Below are positions 52,346-61,298 of a stretch of 64,000 bases of DNA, piece after piece. The position numbers were made by a program, and so were the translations under genes. This DNA comes from Maritimibacter alkaliphilus. GTDB lineage: Bacteria > Pseudomonadota > Alphaproteobacteria > Rhodobacterales > Rhodobacteraceae. Below the pieces are notes generated by a model. The model was not told the DNA's origin, did no database searches, and saw nothing but the letters and a program-made list of their open reading frames with translations. Position 1 is the stretch's first letter; each line of letters opens with the position of its first letter. The stretch spans positions 1,612,001 through 1,676,000 of the forward strand of contig NZ_JAHVIT010000001.1 of the NCBI RefSeq assembly GCF_019801605.1, written 5' to 3'.

Positions 52346-53653
52346 ATGCACAAGTTCACGCGCCTGAGCACCTTCCTGTCCTCGGCCTTCCGTCGCGACG
52401 CCGTCGCGCCCGAGGCCTTCGCGGATATCGCTCTGCCGCCGCTGGCACGTGTTGCGGGCGAAACGCTCACCGGCGACACCTGCGAACAGCTCGAGCTTCC
52501 CAGCTGCGACGAGACCGAGGAAGAGCGCCTGCGCGCGGAATACACCGCCCGCGGCCAGTTCCTCGCCCGCCAGGACTGCTGGGCCGACCTCGACGTGCAG
52601 ATCCGCAATGCCGACGCCTCGCGCCGGGCCACGCCGGGGGGCACCAGCCTCGCCGGGCTGCTGGCCCGCGGCGCACGCAAGGACGCGGTGCAATCGGCGC
52701 TCACGGATATCGCCAACGGCCAGCCCCTGCGCCGCGGCGGGATCGACGCGCTGGAGGACCTCGTGGAGGACCATCCGGGCTGCTGGGGCGTGGCCCTCGT
52801 GGTGGCCCGCGCCCATATGGACATCGGCTGGGGCTACCTCGGACGCCCGATGGGCGGCCGCCCGCAGGATGGCCGGCAGGCCGACAGCGCCCAGTTCGAC
52901 CACCACGTGGCCCGCGCCGCCGCGCTGCTGGAACCCTATTGCGCGCTTGAACTCGACAGCCCCGAGCTGGCCGCCGCCGCCTGCGACCTCGCCCTGGCCG
53001 AGGCCGCGCCGGGCGCGCAGAGCGCCGACATGCTGATGGATGCCTACGAGGACGTCATCGACCTCGACCCGCACAACCCGGCACATCCCCGCGCCATGGG
53101 TCCGCTGCTGCTGCCGCGCTGGTTCGGCAGCTACGAACGCCTCGACCAGCAGGCCCGCGACACCGCCAAGCGTACCGCGGACATCTGGGAGGACGGCGGC
53201 TATGCCGCGGTCTGGACCGAGGCGCTTGCCACCGACCCGGAGGCCGCCGCCCACGTCGACGTGGCGCTCTTCATCGAGGGGCTGCACGACATCCTGGACC
53301 AGCGCCCGGACCAGCACACCGCCAACCGCTTCGCCGCCTTCGCGGCCCTGACCATGGCGCCCGGTGCCGCCCCCGGCGACATCTCCCGCGCGGCCCGCGA
53401 CAACCGCGCCACGATCCACGCCGCCGCGGGCTGGATCCTGCGCCACCACCTGCGCGAGTTGCACCCGATCGTCTGGGCGGATGCCGCCCTGCCGCTGAGC
53501 GACACACGGCCCACGCCCTCGCGCTCGGCCCGGATCACCCAGGGCACCCTGCTCGCCCGCCGCGCCATCTCGGCCCAGTTCGCGCGCGAGATCGCCGCCG
53601 GCCAGCGGATCACCTTCTCGCCCCTCGGGTTGAACCTGCAGCCGATGGCCTGA
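52346..53653 (+). CDS. conserved hypothetical protein, helical repeat type
   Basis: This 435-residue soluble protein has no signal peptide or membrane segment. Codon use matches its neighbours, so it is a real gene. It is Ala/Asp/Leu-rich and mostly helical, with segments recalling tetratrico-like repeats (ALEDLVEDHPGCWGVALVVARAHMDIGWGYLG, AYEDVIDLDPHNPAHPRAMGPLLLPRWFGSY). A Trp/His-rich C-terminal part (GWILRHHLRELHPIVWADAAL) follows. I do not recognise a named family or function. It lies between pepN (252 bp upstream) and a repeat-rich gap before gatB, with no operon partner. Confidence 0.8.
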   Translation: MHKFTRLSTFLSSAFRRDAVAPEAFADIALPPLARVAGETLTGDTCEQLELPSCDETEEERLRAEYTARGQFLARQDCWADLDVQIRNADASRRATPGGTSLAGLLARGARKDAVQSALTDIANGQPLRRGGIDALEDLVEDHPGCWGVALVVARAHMDIGWGYLGRPMGGRPQDGRQADSAQFDHHVARAAALLEPYCALELDSPELAAAACDLALAEAAPGAQSADMLMDAYEDVIDLDPHNPAHPRAMGPLLLPRWFGSYERLDQQARDTAKRTADIWEDGGYAAVWTEALATDPEAAAHVDVALFIEGLHDILDQRPDQHTANRFAAFAALTMAPGAAPGDISRAARDNRATIHAAAGWILRHHLRELHPIVWADAALPLSDTRPTPSRSARITQGTLLARRAISAQFAREIAAGQRITFSPLGLNLQPMA

Positions 53654-53657
53654 CCCC

Positions 53658-53723
53658 GCTTTATCTTTCCCCCAATACTCCGGGGGAATTGGCCCCCCGG
53701 GGGCCAAGGGGGCAGAGCCCCCC
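53658..53723 (+). repeat. family B element
   Basis: Head CTTTATCTTTCCCCCAATAC, then TCCGGGGG, the extended hairpin TTGGCCCCCCGGGGGCCAA and the hairpin GGGGGCAGAGCCCCC. It runs directly into the family A chain with no gap. Confidence 0.85.
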
Positions 53724-53859
53724 GGAATTTTCCAAAATTCCGGTCCGGAAAATGCGCATTTTCCGGTCAGCGCCCGGTTTGACCGGAGCGTGCCCTTCGC
53801 ACCTAGGCCCGGAAAATTCTTCGAAGAATTTTCCCCAAGAATTTTCGAAAATTCTTGGG
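53722..53859. repeat. family A site 7, palindrome chain
   Basis: In order: 53722-53743 (arms CCGGAATTTT), 53745-53766 (core GGAAAATGCGCATTTTCC), a spacer of 44 bp, 53811-53834 (core AAAATTCTTCGAAGAATTTT) and 53834-53859 (core AAGAATTTTCGAAAATTCTT, perfect 26 bp). It is the most complete copy of the composite. Confidence 0.9.
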
Positions 53860-53924
53860 CGCGGGAGGACGACGCGCGCGCCCCTTCGCCGCCTGTCCGG
53901 ACCTCAAGCCCAGAGGGGGCCGTC

Positions 53925-53972
53925 TGCCCCCCGGGCGCGCTGCGCCCGTCCCCCGAGGATATTTGCGAACAG
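53925..53972 (-). repeat. family B element, reverse and partial
   Basis: On the minus strand it reads TTCGCAAATATCCTCGGGGG followed by a hairpin GGGCGCAGCGCGCCC. The head TCATC is missing. It gives the gap family B elements in both orientations around the palindromes. Confidence 0.6.
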
Positions 53973-54058
53973 TGGATGAGTGGGGCCGGAGCCCTTGCCC
54001 CGGGGCAGGGAGCGGCGTAGAACCCGAGCCGACGAATTTTCAGCCCGAGAGGACGCCC

Positions 54059-55570
<1,512 letters not shown>

Positions 55571-55608
55571 GCCCGGCACGGACGAGACAGGCACGGATAG
55601 ACAGGTAG

Positions 55609-55634
55609 AGGGCGGGGATATCCCCGCCCTTTTG
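55609..55634 (+). terminator. intrinsic terminator of gatB
   Basis: AGGGCGGGG (55609-55617) and CCCCGCCCT (55622-55630) form the stem with loop ATAT, followed by TTTTG. Just before it (55574-55607) a short tandem repeat (GGCACGGA twice, 15 bp apart) follows the gatB stop. Confidence 0.85.
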
Positions 55635-55681
55635 CGTTCCAATGGCGCGGTTCCCCATTAGGGGGACGCCCGCCGCGCGCG

Positions 55682-55766
<85 letters not shown>

Positions 55767-55906
55767 AACAGGGCACCGACCAGACAGGCCCCTGCAAGGG
55801 TCCGGCCCCACGAATTGCTTGCGCGGAGGCTCCGGCAAAGTCCAGCCTCGCCCTCCCCTTGCCCTGACCGACCCCTCTGCTAGGCTCCGGCCCGAAAGGA
55901 GACCTC

Positions 55907-56377
55907 ATGGCGCATAGCTTCACCTCTCAGCCGATGACCCTCAAACCCGAGTGGATCGACTACAACGGCCACCTCAACATGGCCTACTACGGTCGGCTCT
56001 TCGATGACGGCGTGGAGGAATACTTCACCAAGATGGGCATCGGCGAGGACTACGCCCGCAGCAGCGGGCACACCACCTATTCCGCCGAGTTCCGCATCCG
56101 CTACCTGCGGGAGCTGCCGCCGGACGCGGTGGTGCGCGTGACCTTCCGCATTCTCGACCTCGGCCCCAAGAGCCTGCATTACGCACAGGAGATCCTCCAC
56201 GAGGACGGCTGGGTCAGCGCCACCGGCGAGGGCATCAGCCTGCATATCGACCAGTCCGGCCCCCGCGTCGCCGCCTACCCCGAGGAGGTCGCCGCGCGGC
56301 TTGCTGCCGAAGCCGAGGCCCATGCGGCGGAGCCCGTGCCCGAGTGGGTCGGCGCGCCGATGAAAATCCGCAAGTGA
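55907..56377 (+). CDS. acyl-CoA thioesterase, hot-dog fold
   Basis: This is a 156-residue single-domain 4HBT-type thioesterase. The active-site helix is WIDYNGHLNMAYYGRLFDDGVEEYF (about 16-40), with the catalytic Asp/Asn and His typical of the family, followed by strands with EFRIRYLRELPPDAVVRVTFRILDLGPKSLHYAQEIL. This subgroup includes thioesterases found with carnitine dehydrogenase (betainyl-CoA type), but no carnitine gene is present here, so the substrate is open. AAAGGAG precedes the ATG. The (CCTGAG)14 tract is upstream. Confidence 0.85.
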   Translation: MAHSFTSQPMTLKPEWIDYNGHLNMAYYGRLFDDGVEEYFTKMGIGEDYARSSGHTTYSAEFRIRYLRELPPDAVVRVTFRILDLGPKSLHYAQEILHEDGWVSATGEGISLHIDQSGPRVAAYPEEVAARLAAEAEAHAAEPVPEWVGAPMKIRK

Positions 56378-56512
56378 GCCGAAGGGGTCCGGATGACCGG
56401 ACCCCGCTTCAGGCCGTGCCCGCGGTCGAACCGCGGCCGCCGGAGCCTTCCGGCCTGATCCGCAGCCCCCGCCGCGGGACCCACACGAAGAAGGGCAGAG
56501 GATCGCTCCCCT

Positions 56513-56538
56513 GCCCTTCATCTTTCCCCAAATACTCA
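56513..56538 (+). repeat. short family B element
   Basis: It is the head only: TCATCTTTCCCCAAATACTC followed by ACC, as in the two copies at 46755 and 46868. The GC hairpins are missing. It lies 26 bp from the 15-bp tandem array. Confidence 0.75.
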
Positions 56539-56563
56539 CCTCCCGACCGTCAGGCCGGGCGCC

Positions 56564-56653
56564 CGGTCCCTTGAAGGCCCGTCGATTGAAGGCCCGTCGC
56601 TTGAAGCACCGTCCCCTGAAGTCTGGTCCCCATAAGCCCCGTCACTTGAAGTT
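56564..56653. repeat. 15-bp tandem array (6 units) on the J-domain gene stop codon
   Basis: Six 15-bp units without indels (plus-strand type CCGTCGCTTGAAGNN). The last unit (56639-56653) contains the end of the J-domain gene. In the coding direction the units read TTC AAG TGA CGG GGC (gene end), TTC AGG GGA CGG TGC, TTC AAG CGA CGG GCC, TTC AAT CGA CGG GCC, TTC AAG GGA CCG GGC; one further unit is diverged. The stop TGA therefore replaces CGA or GGA of the other units. Confidence 0.85.
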
Positions 56654-57274
56654 CCGGCTGTCCTTGATCTGGTCCCAGGCCCACATGACTTCCTGCAACT
56701 GCTCCTCCTGAGAGCGGTCGCCGCCGTTCATGTCGGGGTGCAGCACCTTGATCAGCGACTTGTAGGCCTTGCGGACCTCGGCCTTGGTCCAGTGGTCCTT
56801 GCCTTCGAGGATCTCCAGCGCGCGCCGTTCGGTCGGCGGCAGCCGGCGACCGGCGGTCGCGCCGCCATTGCGGCCCGGGTTGCGGGTCGCGTTGTCCCCC
56901 AGCACCTGGTGCGGATCCTCGATCCCCAGCCGGGCCCAGGCCCGCGCCTCGGGGTCGCCGAGCGGCTTGGTGGTGCGTTCCCAGACCTTGTCCTTGGACA
57001 TCTGGGCGTTCATCTCCGCTTCGGTCGTGCCGTCGAAGAAGTTCCACTTGAGGTTGTACTCGCGGATGTGCTCCTTGCAGAACCAGTAGTATTCATCCAG
57101 CACGTCGGGCGCCTTTGGCGCGCGGTAGACGCCCGGTTCCTCACAGCCCTCATGTTCGCAGACGCGCGTCGAGGTCTCCGAGGCACCGGACATTCCGCGC
57201 CGACCGCGCGTGTTCTTTTTCTTCTTTGCCGACGAGACGGACATGTCGAACCCAAAGGGGTCATTCTTGGCCAT
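56642..57274 (-). CDS. J-domain protein with putative N-terminal zinc site
   Basis: This is a 210-residue DnaJ-family protein. The J domain is at the C-terminus (about 150-208), with HPD at 179-181 in YKSLIKVLHPDMNGG, so it can stimulate a DnaK ATPase. The N-terminus is basic (KKKKNTRGRRG), followed by VCEHEGCEEPGVY and WFCKEHIREYN; C39, C44, C66 and H69 could bind zinc. A central region with FFDGTTEAEMNAQMSKDKVWERT follows. C-terminal J domains with this N-terminal part are common in alphaproteobacteria. It is divergent from bolA with 73 bp between, and a repeat array covers its stop codon. Confidence 0.9.
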   Translation of the reverse strand: MAKNDPFGFDMSVSSAKKKKNTRGRRGMSGASETSTRVCEHEGCEEPGVYRAPKAPDVLDEYYWFCKEHIREYNLKWNFFDGTTEAEMNAQMSKDKVWERTTKPLGDPEARAWARLGIEDPHQVLGDNATRNPGRNGGATAGRRLPPTERRALEILEGKDHWTKAEVRKAYKSLIKVLHPDMNGGDRSQEEQLQEVMWAWDQIKDSRNFK

Positions 57275-57347
57275 GCGATCACCTTTCCGAGTCAGGCGAT
57301 GCAGTTTAGACTGATCACCACGAGATTGAAGAGGCTGGAGAGAAAAA

Positions 57348-57605
57348 TTGAGCGTGACGGCAGAGATCCGCGAAAAACTTGAACAGGCCTTCGGGCCGGA
57401 ACTGCTGGAGGTCGTGGACGACAGCGAACGCCACCGCGGGCACGCCGGGTATCAGGAGGGCGGCGAGAGCCATTTCATCGTGACGATGCGTGCGCCGGCC
57501 TTCGCGGGCCAGTCCCGCATTGCCCGCCACCGCGCCGTGCATGGCGCGCTCGGCCCGGATCTCCTGGGCCGCATCCACGCGCTGAACCTGCATCTGGACG
57601 CCTGA
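57348..57605 (+). CDS. bolA: BolA family protein
   Basis: This is an 85-residue BolA/YrbA fold protein, a partner of monothiol glutaredoxins in iron-sulfur handling. It has the typical N-terminal MSVTAEIREKLEQAFGPELLEVVDDSERHRGHAGY, the central GGESHFIVTMRAPAFAGQSRIARHRAVHGALGPDLLGRIHALNLHLDA with conserved His residues used for cluster ligation. The start is a TTG at 57348, supported by GGAG at 7 bp; the GTG two codons later is too far from the ribosome site. The J-domain gene is divergent. Confidence 0.92.
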   Translation: MSVTAEIREKLEQAFGPELLEVVDDSERHRGHAGYQEGGESHFIVTMRAPAFAGQSRIARHRAVHGALGPDLLGRIHALNLHLDA

Positions 57606-57619
57606 GGACACCTGAACGG

Positions 57620-57647
57620 CGCCCGGCCCTGTTTCAGGCCCCGGGCG
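57620..57647. terminator. hairpin between convergent bolA and DUF4177 genes
   Basis: CGCCCGG (57620-57626) pairs with CCGGGCG (57641-57647), with a further inner stem CCTG/CAGG around TTT. It serves both convergent genes; there is no long U tract. Confidence 0.55.
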
Positions 57648-57668
57648 TCGTCCCGGCAACCGGAGCGA

Positions 57669-58391
57669 TCACTCCTTGGAACTGTCCGGTGTTTCGCTCC
57701 GGCCCATGACCTGCGCCGCACGGCGGCGCAGCATGTCCGAGAACCCCGCATCGAGCGTATCCGTGTCCTCGACCCCATTGTCCCGGTCCAGGGCTGCCGG
57801 TGCGCTGCGCGAGGCTCCGCCGAGGGCGGGCGACGGGCCACCGGGCCCACCTGCGGGCCCCAGCTTGCCGGAGGCGGCAGCGCGATCCCCGCTCGGCGCG
57901 GGATTCGTGATCCCTTTCGCCGTGTCGGGCAACTCGGGGCGCGTCTCAGTCTCGGTCGGCTCGTCTGCACCGGTCTGTGGCGCAACGCTCTCCGGTTCCG
58001 CGGTCGCGGGCACATCGGAGGCGGGCGGCGCGTCCGACTGCTCCTGCGCGACCTCGGGCCGTGCGGCAGGAGTTTCGGACGGTGTCGTGGGGGCCACGAG
58101 GATCGGCTTCGGTGCGCCGGTCTCCAGCAGCTCGGGCTGGAAGGGCGCGGCATCCGCAGGGCGCGGGCGCCGGAAGACGAGGACATTGCGGTAGGTCGTG
58201 GTGGTCGAGGTGAAGCCGGAGCGTTCCTCGCTCGGCAGCGTCTCGGCCCGGAGGTATTCCCAGCCCTCCGCTGCCATGTCGTTCATCACCTGCTCGAGGG
58301 CATGGGCGAAGCGGCTCTCGGGGGTCTTGACCCCCTTCGCCTTCTGGCCGCGGACGGGCGCGGGCACCACCTTGTATTCGAAACGCGTCAT
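57669..58391 (-). CDS. DUF4177 domain protein with long disordered tail
   Basis: This is a 240-residue protein. The N-terminal DUF4177 domain (about 1-75) begins MTRFEYKVVPAPVRGQKAKGVKTPESRFAHALEQVMNDMAAEGWEYLRAETLPSEERSGFTS and ends in the strand YRNVLVFRR. The rest (about 80-240) is low complexity, rich in Pro, Ala, Glu, Ser, Thr and Gly, and probably disordered, with a short basic end (MLRRRAAQVMGRSE). The function of the domain is unknown. It is convergent with bolA. Confidence 0.82.
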   Translation of the reverse strand: MTRFEYKVVPAPVRGQKAKGVKTPESRFAHALEQVMNDMAAEGWEYLRAETLPSEERSGFTSTTTTYRNVLVFRRPRPADAAPFQPELLETGAPKPILVAPTTPSETPAARPEVAQEQSDAPPASDVPATAEPESVAPQTGADEPTETETRPELPDTAKGITNPAPSGDRAAASGKLGPAGGPGGPSPALGGASRSAPAALDRDNGVEDTDTLDAGFSDMLRRRAAQVMGRSETPDSSKE

Positions 58392-58487
58392 GGGACTCCT
58401 ATGCGCCGGATGGCCCCATGGCGCAAGGGGCGTCCGGGCCTGCAGAACGCGCCAGGGCTGATCCCTGCCGACGCGTCGCCGAAACGC

Positions 58488-58658
58488 TCACTTGGGGGCG
58501 GTACTCTGCATGGCAGCCAGCGGCGACGGAAGGAGCCGGTTCCCCCCGGCCTGTGCCTGTCCGTCCTGAAGCCAGCTTCCGACGATCGCGACAGCGGTCA
58601 TCGTGATGACAAGACCGGCCGTCAGATAGCGTCTGTTCGAATTGGTGAACATGAACAT
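58488..58658 (-). CDS. possible small membrane protein (about 56 residues)
   Basis: This short frame has a predicted transmembrane or signal segment: MFMFTNSNRRYLTAGLVITMTAVAIVGSWLQ, then a polar tail (DGQAQAGGNRLLPSPLAAMQSTAPK). Starts at 58658 and 58652 are possible. Upstream DNA is AT-rich, as for a promoter, but no good ribosome site is visible; a GTG at 58772 would add 38 residues without family resemblance. Small hydrophobic proteins of this kind are common in Rhodobacteraceae. I call it with low confidence; function unknown. Confidence 0.4.
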   Translation of the reverse strand: MFMFTNSNRRYLTAGLVITMTAVAIVGSWLQDGQAQAGGNRLLPSPLAAMQSTAPK

Positions 58659-58697
58659 AGTGAGTTGGTCTTTATTCTTGTTGCCCGAGCACACCGC

Positions 58698-58775
58698 AAA
58701 ATGCGGCACTGCAGCATAATCTAGATCGGTCATAGCCGCGTGGCCAGCGTCAGACAAGACAAAATGCAGCACTGG
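58698..58775. repeat. AAAATGC-RGCACTG direct repeat pair
   Basis: AAAATGCGGCACTGC (58698-58712) and AAAATGCAGCACTGG (58761-58775) are near-identical and lie 63 bp apart, upstream of the possible small gene. On the minus strand the shared part reads CAGTGC-N-GCATTTT. It may be a pair of regulator binding sites; TGC-rich sites are reported for PhaR in related bacteria, but I cannot confirm the protein. Confidence 0.45.
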
Positions 58776-58847
58776 CGGAAAGTTGCTGGGGTTTCTTCGC
58801 GGGATCCATACGCGACCGGACGACAGCCACAGGGGGTCAGAGCGGGA

Positions 58848-59558
58848 TCAGAGCCGCTCTGCCACCCCCGTTGCCAGCACGTCGCCGGTGGGCGCCCCGG
58901 TGGGCGAGCCCCCCGCGGGTTCATCCGACACGGCCAGAACGGCGCCCGGCAGGGCCTCGGCCAGATCCGACGGAAGCGTCAGGTCGAGGCGATCCACCCC
59001 GTCCGGCCAGACGACGACGGACACCGGCGCAGCGGAGCCGGCGATCAGCCAGACCTCGAGCGAGCGCCCGGCCGCGGCGGACCCGTTGAGCCGCTCCAGT
59101 TGCAGCACGCCTGCGCCCTGGTCGAAGCCCGCGCGGAAATGCACCGGCGTGTCGATGCGACCGATCTCGGCCATGATCTCCACACCCGCGGGCGTCTGTA
59201 CGCCGCGCTGCGGGCCCAGCAGGTCGAAGCTCACCGCGACCCAGAGCACCGTGGCCGCAACGGCCGCGCCCCCCATCATCTGCGGCAGTCCCAGGCGGCG
59301 CCAGAAGGGCCGCGTGTCATCGGGGAAGATCCGATCCGAGATCGCATGCCAGACCCGGGCGGGCGGCGTCACCTCGGGCATGTCGCGGGTCAGGCCGCTG
59401 AGTTGCTCGGACCAGTCGGCCACCTCGGCACGCAGGACGGCATCGGTGCGCAGGCTGCGCTCCACCGCGGTGACCTGCGCAGGCGCCAGCAGCCCCAGCA
59501 CGTATTCCGCCGCCAGCATGTGGTCTTCCTCGCCCTTTTCGTCCCGCTCGCCGCTCAT
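58848..59558 (-). CDS. anti-sigma factor (RskA-type)
   Basis: This is a 236-residue membrane anti-sigma factor. The N-terminal cytoplasmic part has the anti-sigma helix pattern [47 protein letters not shown]. One transmembrane helix is at [20 protein letters not shown]. The C-terminal domain, RskA-like ([41 protein letters not shown] and [26 protein letters not shown]), is extracytoplasmic. Its start overlaps the stop of the sigma gene (ATGA), so sigma and anti-sigma are made together. Signal and proteolytic release are unknown. Confidence 0.9.
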   Translation of the reverse strand: MSGERDEKGEEDHMLAAEYVLGLLAPAQVTAVERSLRTDAVLRAEVADWSEQLSGLTRDMPEVTPPARVWHAISDRIFPDDTRPFWRRLGLPQMMGGAAVAATVLWVAVSFDLLGPQRGVQTPAGVEIMAEIGRIDTPVHFRAGFDQGAGVLQLERLNGSAAAGRSLEVWLIAGSAAPVSVVVWPDGVDRLDLTLPSDLAEALPGAVLAVSDEPAGGSPTGAPTGDVLATGVAERL

Positions 59559-60121
59559 CGCGTCAGGCACTCCCGCAATTTCATCAGGCTGCGCCGCAGC
59601 CAGGTCCGCATCGTGTTCACCGGCACGCTGTAACGTGCAGCCAGCTCGGCATAGGTTTCGCCCAGAAGATAGGCACGCTGCACCGCCTCGGCGCGCTGCC
59701 GCTCAAGTTCGCCCAGACAGCGCATCAGCGCCGCCCGCTCCGAGGAGGCCAGCACCGCGGCCTCGGGCCCCGGGGCGCCATCCGGCACCGTATCCGCATC
59801 CTCGAGAGGCGCGCTGCCGGAGCGGCGCTTGCGCAGGCGGTCGATGGCGTGGTTGCGCGCGATGGTGATCAGCCAGGTCATGGGGCTGTAGCCGACCACC
59901 CGGTAGCGGTCCGCGTTGCACCAGATCTTGACGTAAATCTCCTGCAAGGCGTCCTCGGCTTCCTGCTCTTTCGACAAGACACGCAAGCAGATGCCAAAAA
60001 GTTTCGCGGAGGTGAGCTGATAAAGTCGTCCGAAGGCCGCGCGGTCCCCCATTGCGGTCCGCGCGAGGAGCTCTTCGAGTTCCTCCAGCGCCGCGGCCCC
60101 TGCCCGTTCCATCGTTGCCAT
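59555..60121 (-). CDS. ECF-type RNA polymerase sigma factor (SigK-like)
   Basis: This is a 188-residue sigma factor. Region 2 is visible as [85 protein letters not shown]. Region 4 is [42 protein letters not shown]. The GYSPMTWL segment matches the group paired with RskA-type anti-sigma factors, here its downstream neighbour. The start at 60121 (MATMERAG) has GGGGGA four bases upstream; a second ATG lies three codons in. It is divergent from cobS with 171 bp between. Confidence 0.93.
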   Translation of the reverse strand: MATMERAGAAALEELEELLARTAMGDRAAFGRLYQLTSAKLFGICLRVLSKEQEAEDALQEIYVKIWCNADRYRVVGYSPMTWLITIARNHAIDRLRKRRSGSAPLEDADTVPDGAPGPEAAVLASSERAALMRCLGELERQRAEAVQRAYLLGETYAELAARYSVPVNTMRTWLRRSLMKLRECLTR

Positions 60122-60292
60122 GTAGTCCCCCGACTGCCCCACCTGCCCGCCGTTTCGGCGGCGCCCTTCCCGCGCCAGGGATCGGGCATGTCCTTTTTGC
60201 CCTTTCCCTTGTCTGGCGCTTCGATATGTTGCAAGGCGGACGGGCCCAGCGGGCCCCTCGCCCCCATATTTCGACAGAAGGACAGGCACACC

Positions 60293-61276
60293 ATGGCCGA
60301 CGGAACCATCGATATCAATGCAAAGCCGACCGAAGAAATCTCGGTCCGCGAAGTTTTCGGCATCGATACGGACATGGTCGTGAAAGGCTTCGAAGAACGC
60401 ACCGACCGCGTTCCCGAAATCGACCCGACCTACAAGTTCGACCCCGATACCACACTCGCCATCCTCGCCGGTTTCTCGCACAACCGCCGCGTCATGGTGC
60501 AGGGCTACCACGGTACGGGCAAATCGACCCACATCGAACAGGTCGCGGCCCGGCTGAACTGGCCCTGCGTCCGCGTCAACCTCGACAGCCACATCTCCCG
60601 GATCGACCTGATCGGCAAGGATGCGATCAAGCTGAAGGACGGCGTGCAGGTCACCGAGTTCCACGAGGGCATCCTGCCCTGGGCCCTGCGCAACCCCACC
60701 GCCATCGTCTTCGACGAATACGATGCGGGCCGCGCCGACGTGATGTTCGTGATCCAGCGGGTTCTGGAAACCGACGGCAAGCTGACCCTTCTGGACCAGA
60801 ACGAGGTCATCACGCCGAACAAGTACTTCCGCCTGTTCGCCACCTCGAACACCGTGGGCCTCGGTGATACCACCGGCCTCTACCACGGCACCCAGCAGAT
60901 CAACCAGGCCCAGATGGACCGCTGGTCGCTCGTCGCCACGCTGAACTACCTCAGCCATGACGCCGAGGCCGCCATCGTCCTGTCGAAGGCGCCGCATTAC
61001 AACAACGAGAAGGGCCGCAAGACCGTCGCGCAGATGGTGACGCTGGCCGGCCTGACCCGGACCGCCTTCATGAACGGCGATCTCTCGACCGTGATGTCGC
61101 CCCGGACCGTGATCACCTGGGCTCAGAACGCCGAGATCTTCCGCAACGTGGGCTATGCCTTCCGCCTGACCTTCCTCAACAAGTGCGACGAGCTCGAACG
61201 CCAGACCGTGGCCGAGTTCTTCCAGCGCTGCTTCGACGAGGAACTGCCGGAAAGCGCCGCCTCGATCGCCAGCTGA
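60293..61276 (+). CDS. cobS: cobaltochelatase subunit CobS
   Basis: This is the AAA+ subunit of the aerobic cobaltochelatase CobNST, which inserts cobalt into hydrogenobyrinic acid a,c-diamide in B12 synthesis. It has 327 residues. Walker A is GYHGTGKST (71-79), Walker B IVFDEYD (139-145), with the [28 protein letters not shown] insertion and sensor [31 protein letters not shown], all diagnostic of CobS. The start [11 protein letters not shown] is standard. cobT follows after two small genes; cobN is not in the window. Confidence 0.96.
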   Translation: MADGTIDINAKPTEEISVREVFGIDTDMVVKGFEERTDRVPEIDPTYKFDPDTTLAILAGFSHNRRVMVQGYHGTGKSTHIEQVAARLNWPCVRVNLDSHISRIDLIGKDAIKLKDGVQVTEFHEGILPWALRNPTAIVFDEYDAGRADVMFVIQRVLETDGKLTLLDQNEVITPNKYFRLFATSNTVGLGDTTGLYHGTQQINQAQMDRWSLVATLNYLSHDAEAAIVLSKAPHYNNEKGRKTVAQMVTLAGLTRTAFMNGDLSTVMSPRTVITWAQNAEIFRNVGYAFRLTFLNKCDELERQTVAEFFQRCFDEELPESAASIAS

Positions 61277-61298
61277 TCCCGAGGGGGAGGACCGCGCC

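Larger units (their letters stand above)
53654..54058. other. 405-bp gap filled by composite repeats
   Basis: From left to right: family B element (53658-53723), family A chain (53722-53859), and a reverse family B element (53925-53972). The remainder (53975-54058) is the gatB leader with AGAGGA before the start. Almost the whole gap is repeat. Confidence 0.75.
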
